This document shows, piece by piece, positions 22,975 to 35,307 of a stretch of 64,000 nt of DNA (the first letter of the stretch is position 1; each line of letters begins with the position of its first letter). Under the pieces are notes generated by a model. That model was not told the origin of the DNA. It searched no databases and saw only the letters and a program-made list of their open reading frames with translations. A program made the translations under genes and the position numbers. Source of the DNA: Chlorocebus sabaeus (taxonomy: Eukaryota > Chordata > Mammalia > Primates > Cercopithecidae); contig NC_132914.1 of the NCBI RefSeq assembly GCF_047675955.1, forward strand, positions 128,876,163 through 128,940,162, written 5' to 3'.

Positions 22975-25699
22975 AAAGCACACTAATATGTAAAACAAAC
23001 TGATGGAACTGAAGGGAGAAATACACATAAATGCAGCAGAAGGCTCAATACCCCATTTCCAATAATGGATAGATCAGCCAGACAGAAGAACAGGGAAGGA
23101 GAAGACCTGAACAACAGTATAGACCAATTAGGTCTGACAGACACACACAGAACACTCTCCAGCAACAGCAGAACACACATTCTTCCTAAGCACACGTGGA
23201 ACATTCTCTAGGAAAGATCATATGTTAGGCCACAAAATAAATCATAATAAATTTAAGAAGGCTGAAATTATGCTGAGTATCTTTTCCAACAATGGGATGA
23301 AACTAGAAGTCAACAACAAAAGGAAAATTGGAAAATCCTACAAATATGTGGAAAATAAACAGCACACTCTTAAATAATCAATGAGTAAAAGAAGAAACAC
23401 AAGGGAACTAGAAAATACCTTGAGGCAAATGAAAATAAAAACACAACATACCAAAGTTATACATTAGGTACAAATATACAGTACTAAGCAAAAGCAGTAC
23501 TAAGAAGCATGCTTACCATGGTGAATGCCAACCTTAAAAAGAGAAAAAAATACCTCAAATCAACAACCTAACTTTACACCTCACAGAACTAGACAAAGAA
23601 CAAATTGAATCCAAAGTTAACATAAAAAAGAGATAATAGAGATTAATGCCAAAATAACATAGAGAATAGAAAAACAATAGAAAAAATCAGTAAGACTACG
23701 AGCTGTTTTTTGAAAAGATCAATAAAGTCAAAAACCCTTTATTACACTAAAAAAAAAGAAAAATATTCAAATAACAAAAGTCAAGAATAGAAGAGGAGAT
23801 ATTACAACTGATGCCACAGAAATAAAAAGGATCATAAGAAACTAGCATGAACAATTATATGCCAACAAATTGGATAACCTGGAAAAAAATAAATTTCCAG
23901 AAACATCCAACCTACCAAGACAGAACCATGAAGAAATAAAAAATCTGAACCAACCTATAACTAGTAAGGAAATTGAATTAATAATCAAAAACATCCCAAA
24001 GAAGAAAAGCCCAGGACCAGATGACTTCATGGAGAATTCTACCAAATATTTAAAGAAGAACCAACACCAATCCTTCTCAAACCCTTCCAAAAGTTGAAGA
24101 AGAGGGAACACTTCCAAACTCATTCTATGAGGCCAGTATTACCCTGATACAAAAATCAAAGATACTACAAAAAGAGAAAATTACAACACCAAATATCTGA
24201 TGAATATTCATGCAAAAATCCTAAACAAAATGCTAACAAACAAAATTTAATAACAGATTAAAAGGATTACACACCGGCCAGGCATGGTGGCTCACGCCTG
24301 TAATCCCAGCACTTTGGGAGGCCGAGGCGGGCGGATCACGAGGTCAGGAGATCGAGACCATCCTGGCTAACACGGTGAACCCATCTCTACTAAAAATACA
24401 AAAATTTAGCCTGGCATGGTGGCAGGTGCCTGCAGTCCCAGCTACTCGGGAGGCTGAGGCAGGAGAATCACTTGAACTCAGAAGGCAGAGGTTGCAGTGA
24501 GCTGGGATCACGGGGCCACTGTACTCCAGCCTGGATGATAGAGCGAGACTCCACCTCGAAAAAAAAGAATGAATAAACCAATTCAACAAAGTTGCAAGAT
24601 ACAAAATCAGCATGCAAAACTCAGTGTCATCTCAGTACACTAACAATGAACAATCTCCAAAGGAAATTAAGAAAACAATCCCATTACAAGTCCATCAAAA
24701 GAAAAAAATTCTCAGGAACAAACTTAACCAGAGGCAAAATACTTGTGCCCTGAAAACTACAAAACACTGCTGAAAAAAAATTAAAGAAAACACAAATAAA
24801 TGGAAAGATATGCTGTGTTCATGGACTGGAAGACTTAGCAGCATTAAAATGTCCATACTACCCAACGCGATCCACAGATTCGATGCAATCCCTATAAACG
24901 TCCCAATGGGACCTCTTACAGAAATAGAAAAACTAGAAAGCATCCTAAAATTTATATAGAATCTTGAAGAACCCTGAATAGCTAAAACAATCTGGTGAAA
25001 GAAAACCAAAGATGTGTTACGAAGCTACAGTAATCAAAACAGTATGACATAGGCATAAAGACAGACATACAGACCAAGGGAACAGAATAGAGAACCCAGA
25101 AATAAGCCCTCACAGGTGTGGTCAAATGAACAGTGTGGTGTTCTTCAAAAAATCCCTGTGATCCAGCAATCCCACTTCTGAGTATTTATCCAAAAGAACT
25201 GATCACAGGATCTCAGAGAGATATCTGCATACCCTCGTTCACTGCAACCTTGCTCACCATAACCAAGAGGTGGAAGCAGCCTAAATGTCCTTTGAAGAGT
25301 GAGTTTACAGAGAAAGTGTGGGATTATACACAGCAGAATCCTCTTCAGTCTTCAGAAGGAAGAAAAATCCTGCCATGTGCTACAACATGGATGAATCCTG
25401 AGGATATTATGCTAAGTCAATAAGCCAGTCACACAAAGACGAACACAACATGATTCCACTCATGTGGGATTTCTAAAGCAGTCAAACTCTTAGAGACAGA
25501 AAGAATGGCTATTGCCAGGGACAGTGGGGAGGGGGAAGAAGAGTCACTCAATGGATAGAGAGAGTCCGTTTAGAGAAATCGTGTGCTAGCTTGTGCATTT
25601 GGTTAACACTGCTATATATACACTTAGAAAAAAAGTAAAGATGATAAATTTTATGTTATGTGTCCTTTATTACAACTAAAAAAAAAAAAAAAAAAAAAA
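22975..25699 (+). mobile_element. L1PB/L1MA-type LINE, sense, 5'-truncated, internally deleted
   Basis: It begins inside ORF2 and ends in a poly-A run at 25678-25699. A fragment at 23870-24097 still reads as the ORF2 reverse-transcriptase approach with KKSPGPDDF-like text, but frames are broken throughout. Near 25139-25150 the text jumps from mid ORF2 to the terminal part beginning ATCCAGCAATCCCAC, so several hundred bases are missing. An Alu interrupts it at 24276-24567. Confidence 0.85.
24276..24567 (+). mobile_element. AluY/Sc-type SINE, sense, inside L1
   Basis: Starts GGCCAGGCATGGTGG, has GGCGGGCGGATCACGAGGTC and CATCCTGGCTAACACGG, and ends in a short poly-A. It splits the L1 reverse-transcriptase region. 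Confidence 0.9.
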
Positions 25700-26399
25700 G
25701 CAACCACCAGAGAAGAAAGCCAGGCAGGAATGGGGGAGCCGAATCCCACAGCCTGGGAAGATGTCCTGGCCGAGAGGCCCTGCCCCAACCCTGAAATCTC
25801 AGCTCTGTGGGCCCCAGAATCCCCCACGACCACCTGAGCCCCTGGGGTGGGCTCCATTACTGTTACCCAAGGTCTTTAGGATGCACTCAGCCACTCAGAC
25901 CCTACAAGGGAGCCCAGCCCGGACCTTCCGCTGGCAAACCCAGTTCACCTGCTGCCCCCAGCCCTGGCCTCATAGGACCCCAGGGGCCCCTCCTCTGTGG
26001 ATCAAGAGACCAGCATCTGAGGCTGGTCATGTCATCAATCACTGCTACAGAGACAGAAAGTGCTGACGAGGGCCACGTGCAAAGACAGAAGGAGCTGATG
26101 AGGGCCACGGGGGCCCCGCCTTCCCTTCTCATTAGAGGCCTAACGAGACTCACACCTTGAGATTTCATTTCAGTGAATTATCAGCTCTAATCTGAGGGAG
26201 TAATGGCCAGGACCATCCACCACACAGTGATTAAACACACTGAGAGACAGGACGGAAAGAACTCTGCACCAGTGCAGTCCCCAGAGCTGGGATGGCGTCA
26301 GAAATGGCGAGAACGGCAGTGGAAATCCTGCCCCAACTCTGCCTGGACCCACGGGTGCTGGGCGTGACGTGGAAAGTGGGGGACAGGAGGGTGAGCGTC
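25700..26399. other. Single-copy intergenic DNA
   Basis: No recognisable gene or repeat. There is a small local duplication of GACAGAA..GCTGA(C/T)GAGGGCCACG near 26050-26110. Confidence 0.4.
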
Positions 26400-26735
26400 C
26401 TAAACACCTTGTCCCTTCCCTACTCAAAGCCTCCAAGGTTTTTCTACATATTCAGAACAAATCCTGGGTCTGAGCCTGGGACACAGAGGTATACACAGGC
26501 CCTGCAAGTTCGGCTGCTCTGACATCCTGAATTGATGTCCCATGCCCTCCTCCAGCAGGTGCCCCTGCTGTGCCTGGAATGCATCAAGTTCCCCTGACCT
26601 CAGGGCCTTTGCACCCCCATTCCCACTGCTGGGAAGGCCCTGTTCCGAGTGCTCACACAGCTCCCTCACTTCATCGGGCATCTGTCCAAATGTCACATCC
26701 ACGTCCCTGCTCTGAGTGAGAGGTCACTTTACAGA
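26400..26735 (+). mobile_element. L2 LINE 3' fragment
   Basis: The order CTGTGCCTGGAATGC, CAGGGCCTTTGCAC and ATCTGTCCAAATGTCACAT matches the conserved 3' part of mammalian L2. It is ancient and noncoding. Confidence 0.65.
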
Positions 26736-27545
26736 GGGGCCACGGAGCATGGAGGGCGGGCACCTGGCTCCTCGCCTCAGCCTCTCCTCCTCGCTGGCTT
26801 CAGGCCACAGCCCGGTCTGAGCTGTCAGCATCCCCACACCACATGCCGGCCCTCGGATCCTGGGCCTCAGTGAGTCACAGATGCTGTCCTTGCTTTAGAT
26901 GTAGGGGTCACTTGTGGGGAAAGACTGATTTTAATCATGAGGATCGTGTGGGGAGAGGCTCACAGTGTGCAGCGTGTGGACACCAGGATGGAGGAGGAGG
27001 AGGGGCAGACCCGGGGCCCGTCCCGCGTTCGCTCCTGTCAGGGGCTCCCAGGCCAGAGAGCGGGCAGTGGGTGCTGGGGCTGACCAGTCATGAAACACAG
27101 CTGCTGTCATAAATTAAATCCTGTAAACTTACAAGGGAAGAAATTGTGTGAAAACGAAGGGAATAAACTCTCACAGTGTCCCTGTGATGACTTACTACAT
27201 TCCACCGTGGTCTCCGCCCTCAGGGTTCCCGGCGTCTGTGGTGTCTACGTGGTGGAAACGGTGGTGCTGGGCTGCACGCCTCTCCCAGCTCTGTTCAGAG
27301 ACCTCCAGTGATAGCTTGAACCAGTCATGGTGAGAATACTTAAACAGTGGCAGTCATCAAATGGTGCAAATGAGGGCCTAATTTATTCTTTTGTTGAGTT
27401 TCTAGATTTAAGAAAGTACAGAATAAACATGTTAATCGTGCAGATTCCGATTAAACATGTGTTGTGTCAGTAGCCAACACACTGTGAGTGGCACAAAAAA
27501 GTGAAGAAATGTTCTTCCAGTATGGGAAAAACCATGAACCATTTC
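26736..27545. other. Single-copy intergenic DNA
   Basis: I see no gene or clear transposon. A GGAGGAGGAGGGG stretch near 26990 is the only compositional feature. Confidence 0.4.
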
Positions 27546-27830
27546 CTTTTTTTTCTTTTTTTTTTCTTTTTTTTTTTTTGGAAACAGAGTCTCACTCTGT
27601 TGCCCAGGCTCAAGTGTGCAGTGGTACAATCTCGGCTCACTGTAACCTCAACCTCCAGGGCTCAAGCAGTCGTCCCACCTCGGCCTCCTGAGTAGCTGGG
27701 ACTACAGGCACACGCCACCACATCCAGCTAAATTTTTTAAAAATTTTTTGTAGAGACAGATGGGATTTTCCAGGGACCTCAAACTCCTGGAATCAAGCGA
27801 TTCTCCCACTACAGCCTCCTGAAGTGCCAC
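27546..27830 (-). mobile_element. Old Alu (AluJ-like), antisense
   Basis: A T-rich reversed tail is followed by a diverged right arm and a damaged left arm that ends near GAAGTGCCACACACC. The final reversed 5' end is missing. Confidence 0.85.
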
Positions 27831-29135
27831 ACACCTGACCTGAAAGTGATTTTCTGATTAAGTGAGGAAGCTGCTCACTTCACTGATGACAAGTGGGGCT
27901 CCAGTGTCAACTTCCGTCTGACCTGAGCCAACGCATGTGACGTCATCTCACTTAGGTCAGTGTAATGAAACTACAGCCCACACGCGCGTCAAAACTGCAC
28001 CCATTTGCCAGTCCTGCGAGTCTCTTGCTGAATCTGACAGTGAAAACATTTACTCATTGTCTATCTTTGCCAAATCTTGCTTGATTTGCAGCCACAGTGT
28101 ATCAGCCTGGGTTCTATCAGGAGAGAGAAATCCCACAGTGATTTGAACCAGGCAGGTTTTATTTAATGGTTTGTTCAATTTAACAGAGGACTGCAGAAAG
28201 GAGGAGTTGAGGGTTAAGGAGTACAGAGAACTCCAAAGAACATGAGAGAAGCTCATACAGGCGCCAGCACTGGAGAAGCCACCAGCCCAGCACGACCCTG
28301 CAAGGGAGCCCAGCCCAGACCTTCCAGTCCAGCCACTGGAGCTGGTTTAGGGACCGGACAGCAGCACCTTTCCTCCTGCCAGGCCTCCTCGGCGCCCTCT
28401 GCTGACTGTGCTCAACACTGCACCAGCTGACACAGGAGAGGCGCTGCCAGGCCCAGACGCATTTCCACCCAGCAGACAACGCAGGACAACTTTGGAACCC
28501 AGAGGCAATAAATCAATAGCCAGCACCCAGAAGTCAACTATGAATAGAACAGTTCAGCAAGAATCAGTGAGAACATATCCTGCAACAACCGCTTGCAATA
28601 TGGAATTCACAATAAAGGGCGTGGTGTATTTCACTATTCAAAATCTGGGTGCTGCAGAGCCTCTGTGTCAGTAAAAATGAAAATCTGTGCACACGTGTGT
28701 GAGCAGACACACATGCCAAGAGATCCCGTTGTTCAGCCTCTGCCAGCACACCACTGGTTATGGGGGAAAGTATCCACACATTTCTGCCGTCTTCCTTCTC
28801 CCCTCTCCTCCAGCCCCTTCTTTTCTCCCCATGGTTTCTTTGCAGAAGGACAGGGCTGTGCCGTTTGTCCTGTGAATCCCCTGTCCAGATGGTGCTGATT
28901 ACATCCCCAGGCATCCTTGGAGGTGCTCCTCCCTTCCCTGCATTTCCTGTAAGTTCCAGGGTTAGAACCAGCAGCTTGATTTGATGGCATTTCCCTGTAG
29001 TTTGCTAGGAAGGTGAGTCATTCCTCAGGGACACACAGCACCCGGAACCCTCACTCCCCGGGTCGATGAAGCAGTCTGGTTCTGTGTGAGGAGCCTGTTG
29101 TTGGTCCCCCGTCCCCGGGCATGGGCATATCCCAC
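27831..29135. other. Intergenic DNA, partly old unclassified repeat
   Basis: Positions 28100-28480 have the look of an old interspersed repeat (a CAGGCAGGTTTTATTTAATGG word and long purine-rich blocks), but I cannot name the family. The rest looks single copy. Confidence 0.3.
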
Positions 29136-29291
29136 AGAGGAGAGAGGACGGGGCCTCCCCTGGGCTCAGACGTCAGAGGAGAGAGGACGGGGCCTCCCCT
29201 GGGCTCAGATGTCAGAGGAGAGAGGACGGGGCCTCCCCTGGGCTCAGACGTCAGAGGAGAGAGGACGGGGCCTCCCCTGGGCTCAGACGTC
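29136..29291. repeat. 39-bp minisatellite, 4 near-identical copies
   Basis: Units begin at 29136, 29175, 29214 and 29253 with AGAGGAGAGAGGACGGGGCC and end in CTCAGACGTC (CTCAGATGTC in one). The copies are almost identical, which points to recent homogenisation. The period (13 codons) keeps two plus-strand frames open. Confidence 0.95.
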
Positions 29292-30044
29292 CTAGAAGGG
29301 CTCTCACCCCCAGCTGCCTCTGATCCCTTCCGGAGGGAGGGGTGAGTAGATGCGGAATAACAGGGCCTGGGCTCTGTTTCCCCTTTGAGTTCCTGACGAA
29401 GGGTCCCTGCATCCCCTAAGCTCTAACTTAACTGGTGCCTCCTAACTTTCCCTCAGGGTGGCCCAAGTAAGTCAGCGGCCCAAGCACATTCTGTTTCCAG
29501 TGCTGAGTGGAGGGTCCTGCGAGGTGCTGATCAGTCCCTCAGCGAGGCAGGTGTGGGCTGGCTTTGCAGGGCAAGAGCTTTTCACTCACAGTTCACAGAG
29601 GCTGAGTCCACGGTGGCCATCCAGCCCCTTCCCCCTGCAGGGAGCCAGGGCCCCAGGCTGATTCCTGCTGACCCCTGACTTGGAGACTCCCAGCCTGTGG
29701 TCTCCATCTGATCCTTCTCGGGGAGAACCTGGAGCTCTGGTTTCCAGCTCGAGCACCTCGTCCTCACCCCACACGCATCCTTTCCCACAGCCATCCCACA
29801 GGGGATTTCGATGCCTCTCCTCTCTAATGCCACCGGCCTCAGTGACCAGTTGTCCAACCCCATGGGTGCAGGGGACACTGGATCCAGCCATGTCAGGGGA
29901 GCTTCTCATCATCCCCCACTGCCTTCCTTTCCTGCAGCAGACTCGGGGTCTGCACGGCCCTGCAGAGGGGTTGAGTGTAGTCATGGATTTGGGAACCCTG
30001 AAGGGGGAATGTCATTGTCAAAGGGCTGGGAGACAGGCTGGGTG
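29292..30044. other. Single-copy intergenic DNA
   Basis: No recognised feature between the 39-bp minisatellite and the TG array. Confidence 0.4.
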
Positions 30045-30975
30045 TGCAGGTGTGCAGGTGGCATGTGTGTGTACAGGTGTTCATATAGATGTGATGTGGC
30101 ATGTGTATGCAGGTGTGTGTGCGGGGGTGTGTGTGGGTGTGTGCGGGGGTGTGTGTGGGTGTGTACATGCATGTGTGTGGAGTTGTGCAGATGTTAGTGT
30201 GCCTGTGTATCTGTGTATCCATGTGGGTGTGTGGATGTGTGCACCTAGTACGCATGAATGTGCAGACATGTTTTCGTGTGCATATGTGTGTATGTGTGTG
30301 CATGGATGTGTTTTTGGTTGTATGGATCTGAGTGTGTGTATATGTGTGTACATGTGTTATGTGCCAGTGTGTATTTGAGCATGTGTGTACACACAAGTAT
30401 ATGGGATGTATGGATGTGAGTGTGCATGTGTGTATATGTGTGTACATGTATGTGTTATGAGTACTTAAGCATGCATGTGCACACAGGTACATGAGGTGTG
30501 TGGATATGAGTTATGTATATGTGCACATGGGTTATGTGCAGCTGTGTATTTGAGCATGTGTGTACACACAGGTATATGGGATGTATGGATGTGAGTGTGC
30601 ATATGTATGTACATGTATGTGTTATGAGTATTTGACCATGCATGTGCACACGGGTACATGGGATGTAGAGATGTGTGTATATGTGTACACATGTGCTATG
30701 TGCAGGTGTGTATTTAAGCAGACATGTGCACACATACATGGGGTGTGTGGATATGAGTGTATGTACATGTGTGTACATGTGTTCTGTGCAGGTGTGTACT
30801 TGAGCATGTGTGCATAAGTGTGCACACGTGTGTGGGATGTGTGAGTGTGAGTGCACCTGTGTGTCTATGTGTGTGCATGGCATGTGTGTGCTGTGCATCC
30901 GTGTGGGTGTGTAGCTGTGTGCAGGTGTGTGCAGATGTGTGTTTTAGTGTGTGCATGTGTGCACATTTGCATTTT
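30045..30975. repeat. TG-rich array with 82-90 bp higher-order units
   Basis: The plus strand is a 930-bp array of TGTG, GCATGTG and GTACACAC words. From 30371 the word GTATTTGAGC or a close variant recurs at 30371, 30461, 30545, 30628, 30710 and 30795, so the spacing is 82-90 bp. The first four units alternate between two types. The open frames (Cys/Val/Met-rich forward, His/Thr-rich reverse) are repeat artefacts. Confidence 0.93.
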
Positions 30976-31464
30976 GTTTAAACTCAGGGGGAACCTGTGG
31001 TGAGAGGCGTCCCCACACAGGCTGCTCCCCACTGAGCTTACTCCGGACGCCCTAGGCCTCTCGCTGGGGGAGAGGGGCTCAGGTCGTCGGTGGCAAAGGC
31101 CCAGGTCACATCAGGGTCACAGCACCAATGCCCAGGGCTGGGTGGACGTGGCTGCCAGTCCAGCTGAGCTGGTGGGAGCTCGGTCACTGGGGAGCAGCCC
31201 CCAGCCTTGGCCTGACAGCCGACTGTGGGCGGGTGCGCCTGGGGATGCCAGGACTTTCGGTTCTCCAGGAGGAGGTGGAAATCCAGGTTTTACCTGGAAC
31301 ATCCCGACTTTGATCTACTGGCAACAGACTCAGAATTTCACAGGACGACATATGGACCACATGGAGCGTCCCAGGTTGGGTGGAGCCCCCGCGCCACTGG
31401 CTTTCTCAGGACTAATGGTGGCAGCAGCTCACAGCCCTGAGGCAGGAACCATCCATGCTCAGGG
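30976..31464. other. Single-copy intergenic DNA
   Basis: No gene or repeat recognised. Confidence 0.4.
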
Positions 31465-31612
31465 TTTTAAGCGCTTTTTCTCATTTTGTGCTCCCTGGGA
31501 ACTGCAATTTAGAGGTGATGGAAACCAACAGAATGGCTGACCTTGGGGGATTGGCCCAAGGTCACCCAGGCTCAGGAGTGGAGCCAGGATGGACTCTCCT
31601 GGACTCTGTGCT
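31465..31612 (+). mobile_element. MIR SINE
   Basis: The order TTTTCTCATTTTGTG, GATTGGCCCAAGGTCACCCAG, GAGTGGAGCCAGGATGGACTC follows the MIR core and 3' part in sense orientation. Confidence 0.7.
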
Positions 31613-32769
31613 GCAGCTCCCCCAGCCCCTGCACTTCACTGGCTCCCTGCCTATTAATTCATAATGCTAATAATTATTAGCATAGTCATCATCGTTATCA
31701 GATGCCACTGCTTCTGGCTGGAAGGTCTGAGGCTGTGCAGGGAAGAGGGAGAGGCCTCTGTCTTCCTCCCTTCCCCACCCGCCTCCCGTGGAGAGCAGGG
31801 AACGGAACAAAGCGTCCCTGGGACTGGCTTGCACCTGCTCAGAAGCTGGGGATGAGCTTAAAGCTTTCCTTGAGGAGCTTGAACCCGAGCTTGTCCTGCC
31901 GCGGTCAGAATGGGGACCCTGCTGTTCACACCTCTGGGGACCCGTCCACGCGGGCATCTTTCTCTCTGTTCCGGGGGGCCGACACCCTGGGCCTCTCCTC
32001 TGGGGTCTCTCACCACTTGGAGGAGAGGTGGGCTTGCCGTGAGCTCCCATCAGCTGCTGCTTTTGCTGGACTGCCTGTGCATTCCCTTTGAAGTTACAAT
32101 TCACATTCATGGTGTCTGTGCACATTCCTGGTTCCAACGTCTTCTGCAGAAACTCCTCACCCTGTAGTCTCCCTGCCTTGCTATGCTGTGTTAGTGATCA
32201 CCCACAACAACGGTGACAGGTTGCATTAAAGTCATGAAGAGCAGAGCTCCTTGTGAGTGGTCCAGGATGCTCCACTTGGCCAGTGGATGGAGCAGCCACA
32301 GTGCAGGACTTCCGGGGACAGCTGTCTCTTCTCTTAAGGTCCTGGTTCAGTCTGGCTGTTGGATGCCCCATTTTCCCATGTGTGTCCCCAAGGGGCCTCT
32401 TCCAGGACTGTCCCAGATGAGAAGGCCTCCTGGGCCCCTCCTCCCTGCTCCCTGGGACGACTGTGAGCTCCGTGGGGCCCAGGACAGCCCCACAGGTTTC
32501 CCGGCAGGGAACTGGGCAGAGGCTGACCTCCGCAGGCACCCTGGGCCCCTGACCATTTGACGCTGCTCACTCTTCTCCAGACACTCATCCGACCTGAAGT
32601 CACGGGTGCTGGTGCCATGGCGACTGGTGCATAGCAACCCACACATTCTCCACAGCAGGGCAGGCGGCTTTATTGCTCTTAGGCTGGGTTAGTGACGGCA
32701 GCACCTGGGACAGTCACTGTCGAAGCCGCCTGGAACACAGGGCCTGACCATCCAGGGGCGGCCATGAGA
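31613..32769. other. Single-copy intergenic DNA
   Basis: GC-moderate sequence with overlapping non-homologous open frames. I could not recognise any gene. Confidence 0.4.
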
Positions 32770-33000
32770 GGACAGCCCCGAGCTCTGTAGAGAGGACATG
32801 AGGTCACACGTGGAGACATGATGGCACCAGTGTCCCGAGCTCTGTGAAGAGGACGTGAGGTCACACGTGGGGACACGATGGCACCAGTGTCCCGAGCTCT
32901 GTGCAGAGGACGTGAGGTCACACGTGGGGACACAATGGCACCCACACCCTGAGCTCTGCACAGAGGACACACGTCACACATGGGGATACAATGCCACACA
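32770..33000. repeat. 57-bp minisatellite, about 4 copies, with CACGTG in three
   Basis: The word GAGGAC(G/A)(T/C) recurs at 32792, 32849, 32906 and 32963, exactly 57 bp apart. Three units carry the palindrome CACGTG at 32807-32812, 32864-32869 and 32921-32926, and the fourth has CACATG. Units also share GAGCTCTGT and ATGGCACC words. Confidence 0.92.
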
Positions 33001-33451
33001 TGTCCCATCTGTGATCACTGTCACCTCCCCGGCGTGGCCTCACTGAGGACAACAGAGTGGCCTGGGAGGAACATACAGTCACGTCTGCACAGCCCGTGTG
33101 ACTTGCGGCCGGCACGTGGGGTGGGTCAGGTGAGAGTCACCCTGGGACCCAAACCCCACAGGCCCCCCAGACCCAATCCCCGATCACATAGAACAAGCCA
33201 GTAAGCATGTGTCCCGGATGAGCCAACCGTGCTCTCCCCACTTGGGATGTGGCTGCCCCGCAGGGGTGGGTCCCAGGGGCTGACTTGGGTTGACCAGATG
33301 GACTCTGGAGCAGGGCAGCAGCTCCGCTCTGGATGGAGTTCAGGGTTTGGTTCGAAGAAGCTGGAGCCAAGAGATGACACTGGGAAAGGGGCTCCTGGGA
33401 GGGGCCGGTGAGAGGGAGAGAAGTGGGAGGACACGTATTGCTGGGGTCCGG
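33001..33451. other. Single-copy intergenic DNA
   Basis: No recognised feature. Confidence 0.4.
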
Positions 33452-33560
33452 GAGCAGGGTCCTCACGGGAGGTGGGTAGCCAGCTGGGTCAGGAGCAGGA
33501 TCCTTACAGGATGCGGGCGGCCAGCTGAGTCAGGAGCAGGAGGTGGGGCGGCAGCTGAGG
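33452..33560. repeat. 41-bp minisatellite, about 2.6 copies
   Basis: GAGCAGG recurs at 33452, 33493 and 33534, with shared GCCAGCTG(G/A)GTCAG ends. Copies are diverged. Confidence 0.75.
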
Positions 33561-34059
33561 GGTGTCTGCTGTGGATGACAGGGGCCAAGGGAAGAAGGAG
33601 GGAAACGTGGAGGGAAGCAGAGGTCAGTGTTGAACCCTGAGCAGGAGGTGGAGGCCAGGGAGGGGCAGAAGAGGTGGGTCTCATGGGAGGAAAAAGGAAA
33701 GGGGAGGGGGAGGTGCGGGATCTGGACTGTGGGACGTGGGCTGAGGAGCGGGAGCCTAGGGAGGGGATGCAGGGGTGCCTGACCTGGAGCTCTGTCCCTC
33801 CAGCTGGCTGGGCAACAGGTCTCCAGAACCCACCTCCTGCGTATGTCTCAGGGCGGCTTTGCAGCAGCGGGAGAGATTTAGGATCGGGGAAAAGGGAAGA
33901 TTCACGGCGGGGCTTCAAAACAATCAGCAGAAACGTCCTGGGTGGGGTGAACAGCAGCCCCCAACCTCACGTTGTTGTATTATATTAGCACTGCCCATCG
34001 TGATCGAGAGCTGGGATGTGTCCGCGCCGTCTTCGCAGGACGGCCTCGTTCACCTTCCG

Positions 34060-34190
34060 AGGCATTCATGTCAATACGACAGTCATCTGCATTTTACAGG
34101 TGGGTAAACTGAGGCCAGAGCCGCACGGCTGTGGTGTGGAATCCAGCCGCAGGCCTGCCTGACCTGGAGCTGAGCTCTTGCCTCTGACGG
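34060..34190 (+). mobile_element. MIR SINE fragment
   Basis: CATTTTACAGGTGGGTAAACTGAGGCC followed by GGAATCCAGCCGCAGGCCTGCCTGA matches the MIR core and its 3' side in words of under 20 bases each. Confidence 0.7.
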
Positions 34191-34195
34191 CTCAC

Positions 34196-34250
34196 CTGGG
34201 CTCAGTCCCCGAGACACGGGTCACGCGGCACCTGCCAGGGTTTCTGGGGA
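34196..34250 (+). repeat. Dispersed 55-bp duplication, copy 1
   Basis: This block (ACCTGGGCTCAGTCCCCGAG ... GCCAGGGTTTCTGGG) recurs at 36481-36535 with about two differences. The following word ACACCAGG is also shared a little further on. It is not a transposon I recognise. Confidence 0.85.
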
Positions 34251-35204
34251 CACCAGGTCGGGGAGTCCTGTCCGCCTCTCCCAGGAAGCTCCAGCGCCCG
34301 CGTTCCCGAATCCCAGCCTGCAGGGCTTCCCTTCCAGACGCAGGCGCCAGCGTTCGCGAAGCTGGGAGCAGAGCCGCCCTGGTCCACGTCCGTCTTGGTC
34401 TCTCTGCACGCTGTCAATCACAAGCAGCATTAATCCTGGGCAACAAACCGTGGCAGACGCACTGCAGGAAAAGTCAGGGCCTGCCCGTCTCAGCTCTGGG
34501 GATGGGGTCCTGAGTGATGGAGCAGACGGAAGCCCCCTCGGGAGTCCAGCGGCCTGGGTCGTTAGGACTGAAGTCCTCACAGATGAAAAGACTTAATTTT
34601 TCACTGAGGTGTGAAACAGACCAGGGCTTTCAGCCTTTCTGCTGCTGCGTGTGCAGGACGGACGCGGTCAAGTGTGCAGCACACACACTCCTGGGGCTGA
34701 CGCGGACTCTGACCAGCCCAGACAGGGTCCCTGGGGGCGTGAATAGAGACGGCAGCCCCCGAACACCACGGCGGACGGCTCTGCCGGGAAGGACCCGCCC
34801 CCGGACACGAGGCTCCTCCCCAGCCCCTCCCCTCCCCCCTCCCATGATGCTCTTGGCTCTCCCTGGGGGGCTGCCCCTCCCCACATCCAGTCCCTGTGGG
34901 CCGGGTGGGGCCCTCGCCTTTTCACACACGTGAATCACGTGATCGGGCCGCATAGTAAACGCACAGCCTCCCTAGGGCAGCACTCTGTGGGGTAGGGGTC
35001 ACATGACCCCATCCGGGCCAAGCAGAGCAAGATCAGGACCACTACAGAAGCTATTGGGGAAGGCGTGTGCTGTTTCTTAAACACAGGTGAGCTGGGAGGT
35101 GCTGCAGCATTGATGGGGTCACAGTCAGAGGGGATTCTGGGGCTCCCAGGGGACAGCATGTGGGGCCTGAGATGGAAGCAGCACAGGAGGGAAGAGCTAA
35201 GAGT
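34251..35204. other. GC-rich intergenic DNA
   Basis: No gene recognised. GC is high around 34720-34910, and some CpG is retained, but it does not reach the density of the two islands called elsewhere. Confidence 0.4.
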
Positions 35205-35307
35205 CAGAGAGAGAGAGTGCAGGAGAGAGCAGGGGGGAGAGAGAGAGAGCGAGAGCAAGAGGGAGAGCAGGAGAGAGGAGAGAGCAGGAGAGAAAGAGAA
35301 AAAAAGA
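35205..35307. repeat. GA-rich simple repeat, left part
   Basis: AGAGAGAG and GAGAGCAGG words on the plus strand. The same repeat continues after the Alu at 35614-35755. Confidence 0.9.

Noticed and set aside
23842..24123. Minus-strand Phe/Leu-rich frame resembling a membrane protein
   Set aside because: It is the antisense of A-rich L1 ORF2, which always gives Phe/Leu/Ser-rich frames.
29893..30981. Cys/Val-rich forward and His/Thr-rich reverse frames
   Set aside because: Products of the TG array, without conserved domains.
34251..34930. Third CpG island near 34800
   Set aside because: GC is high but CpG density is uneven and lower than in the two islands called. Without counts I left it out.
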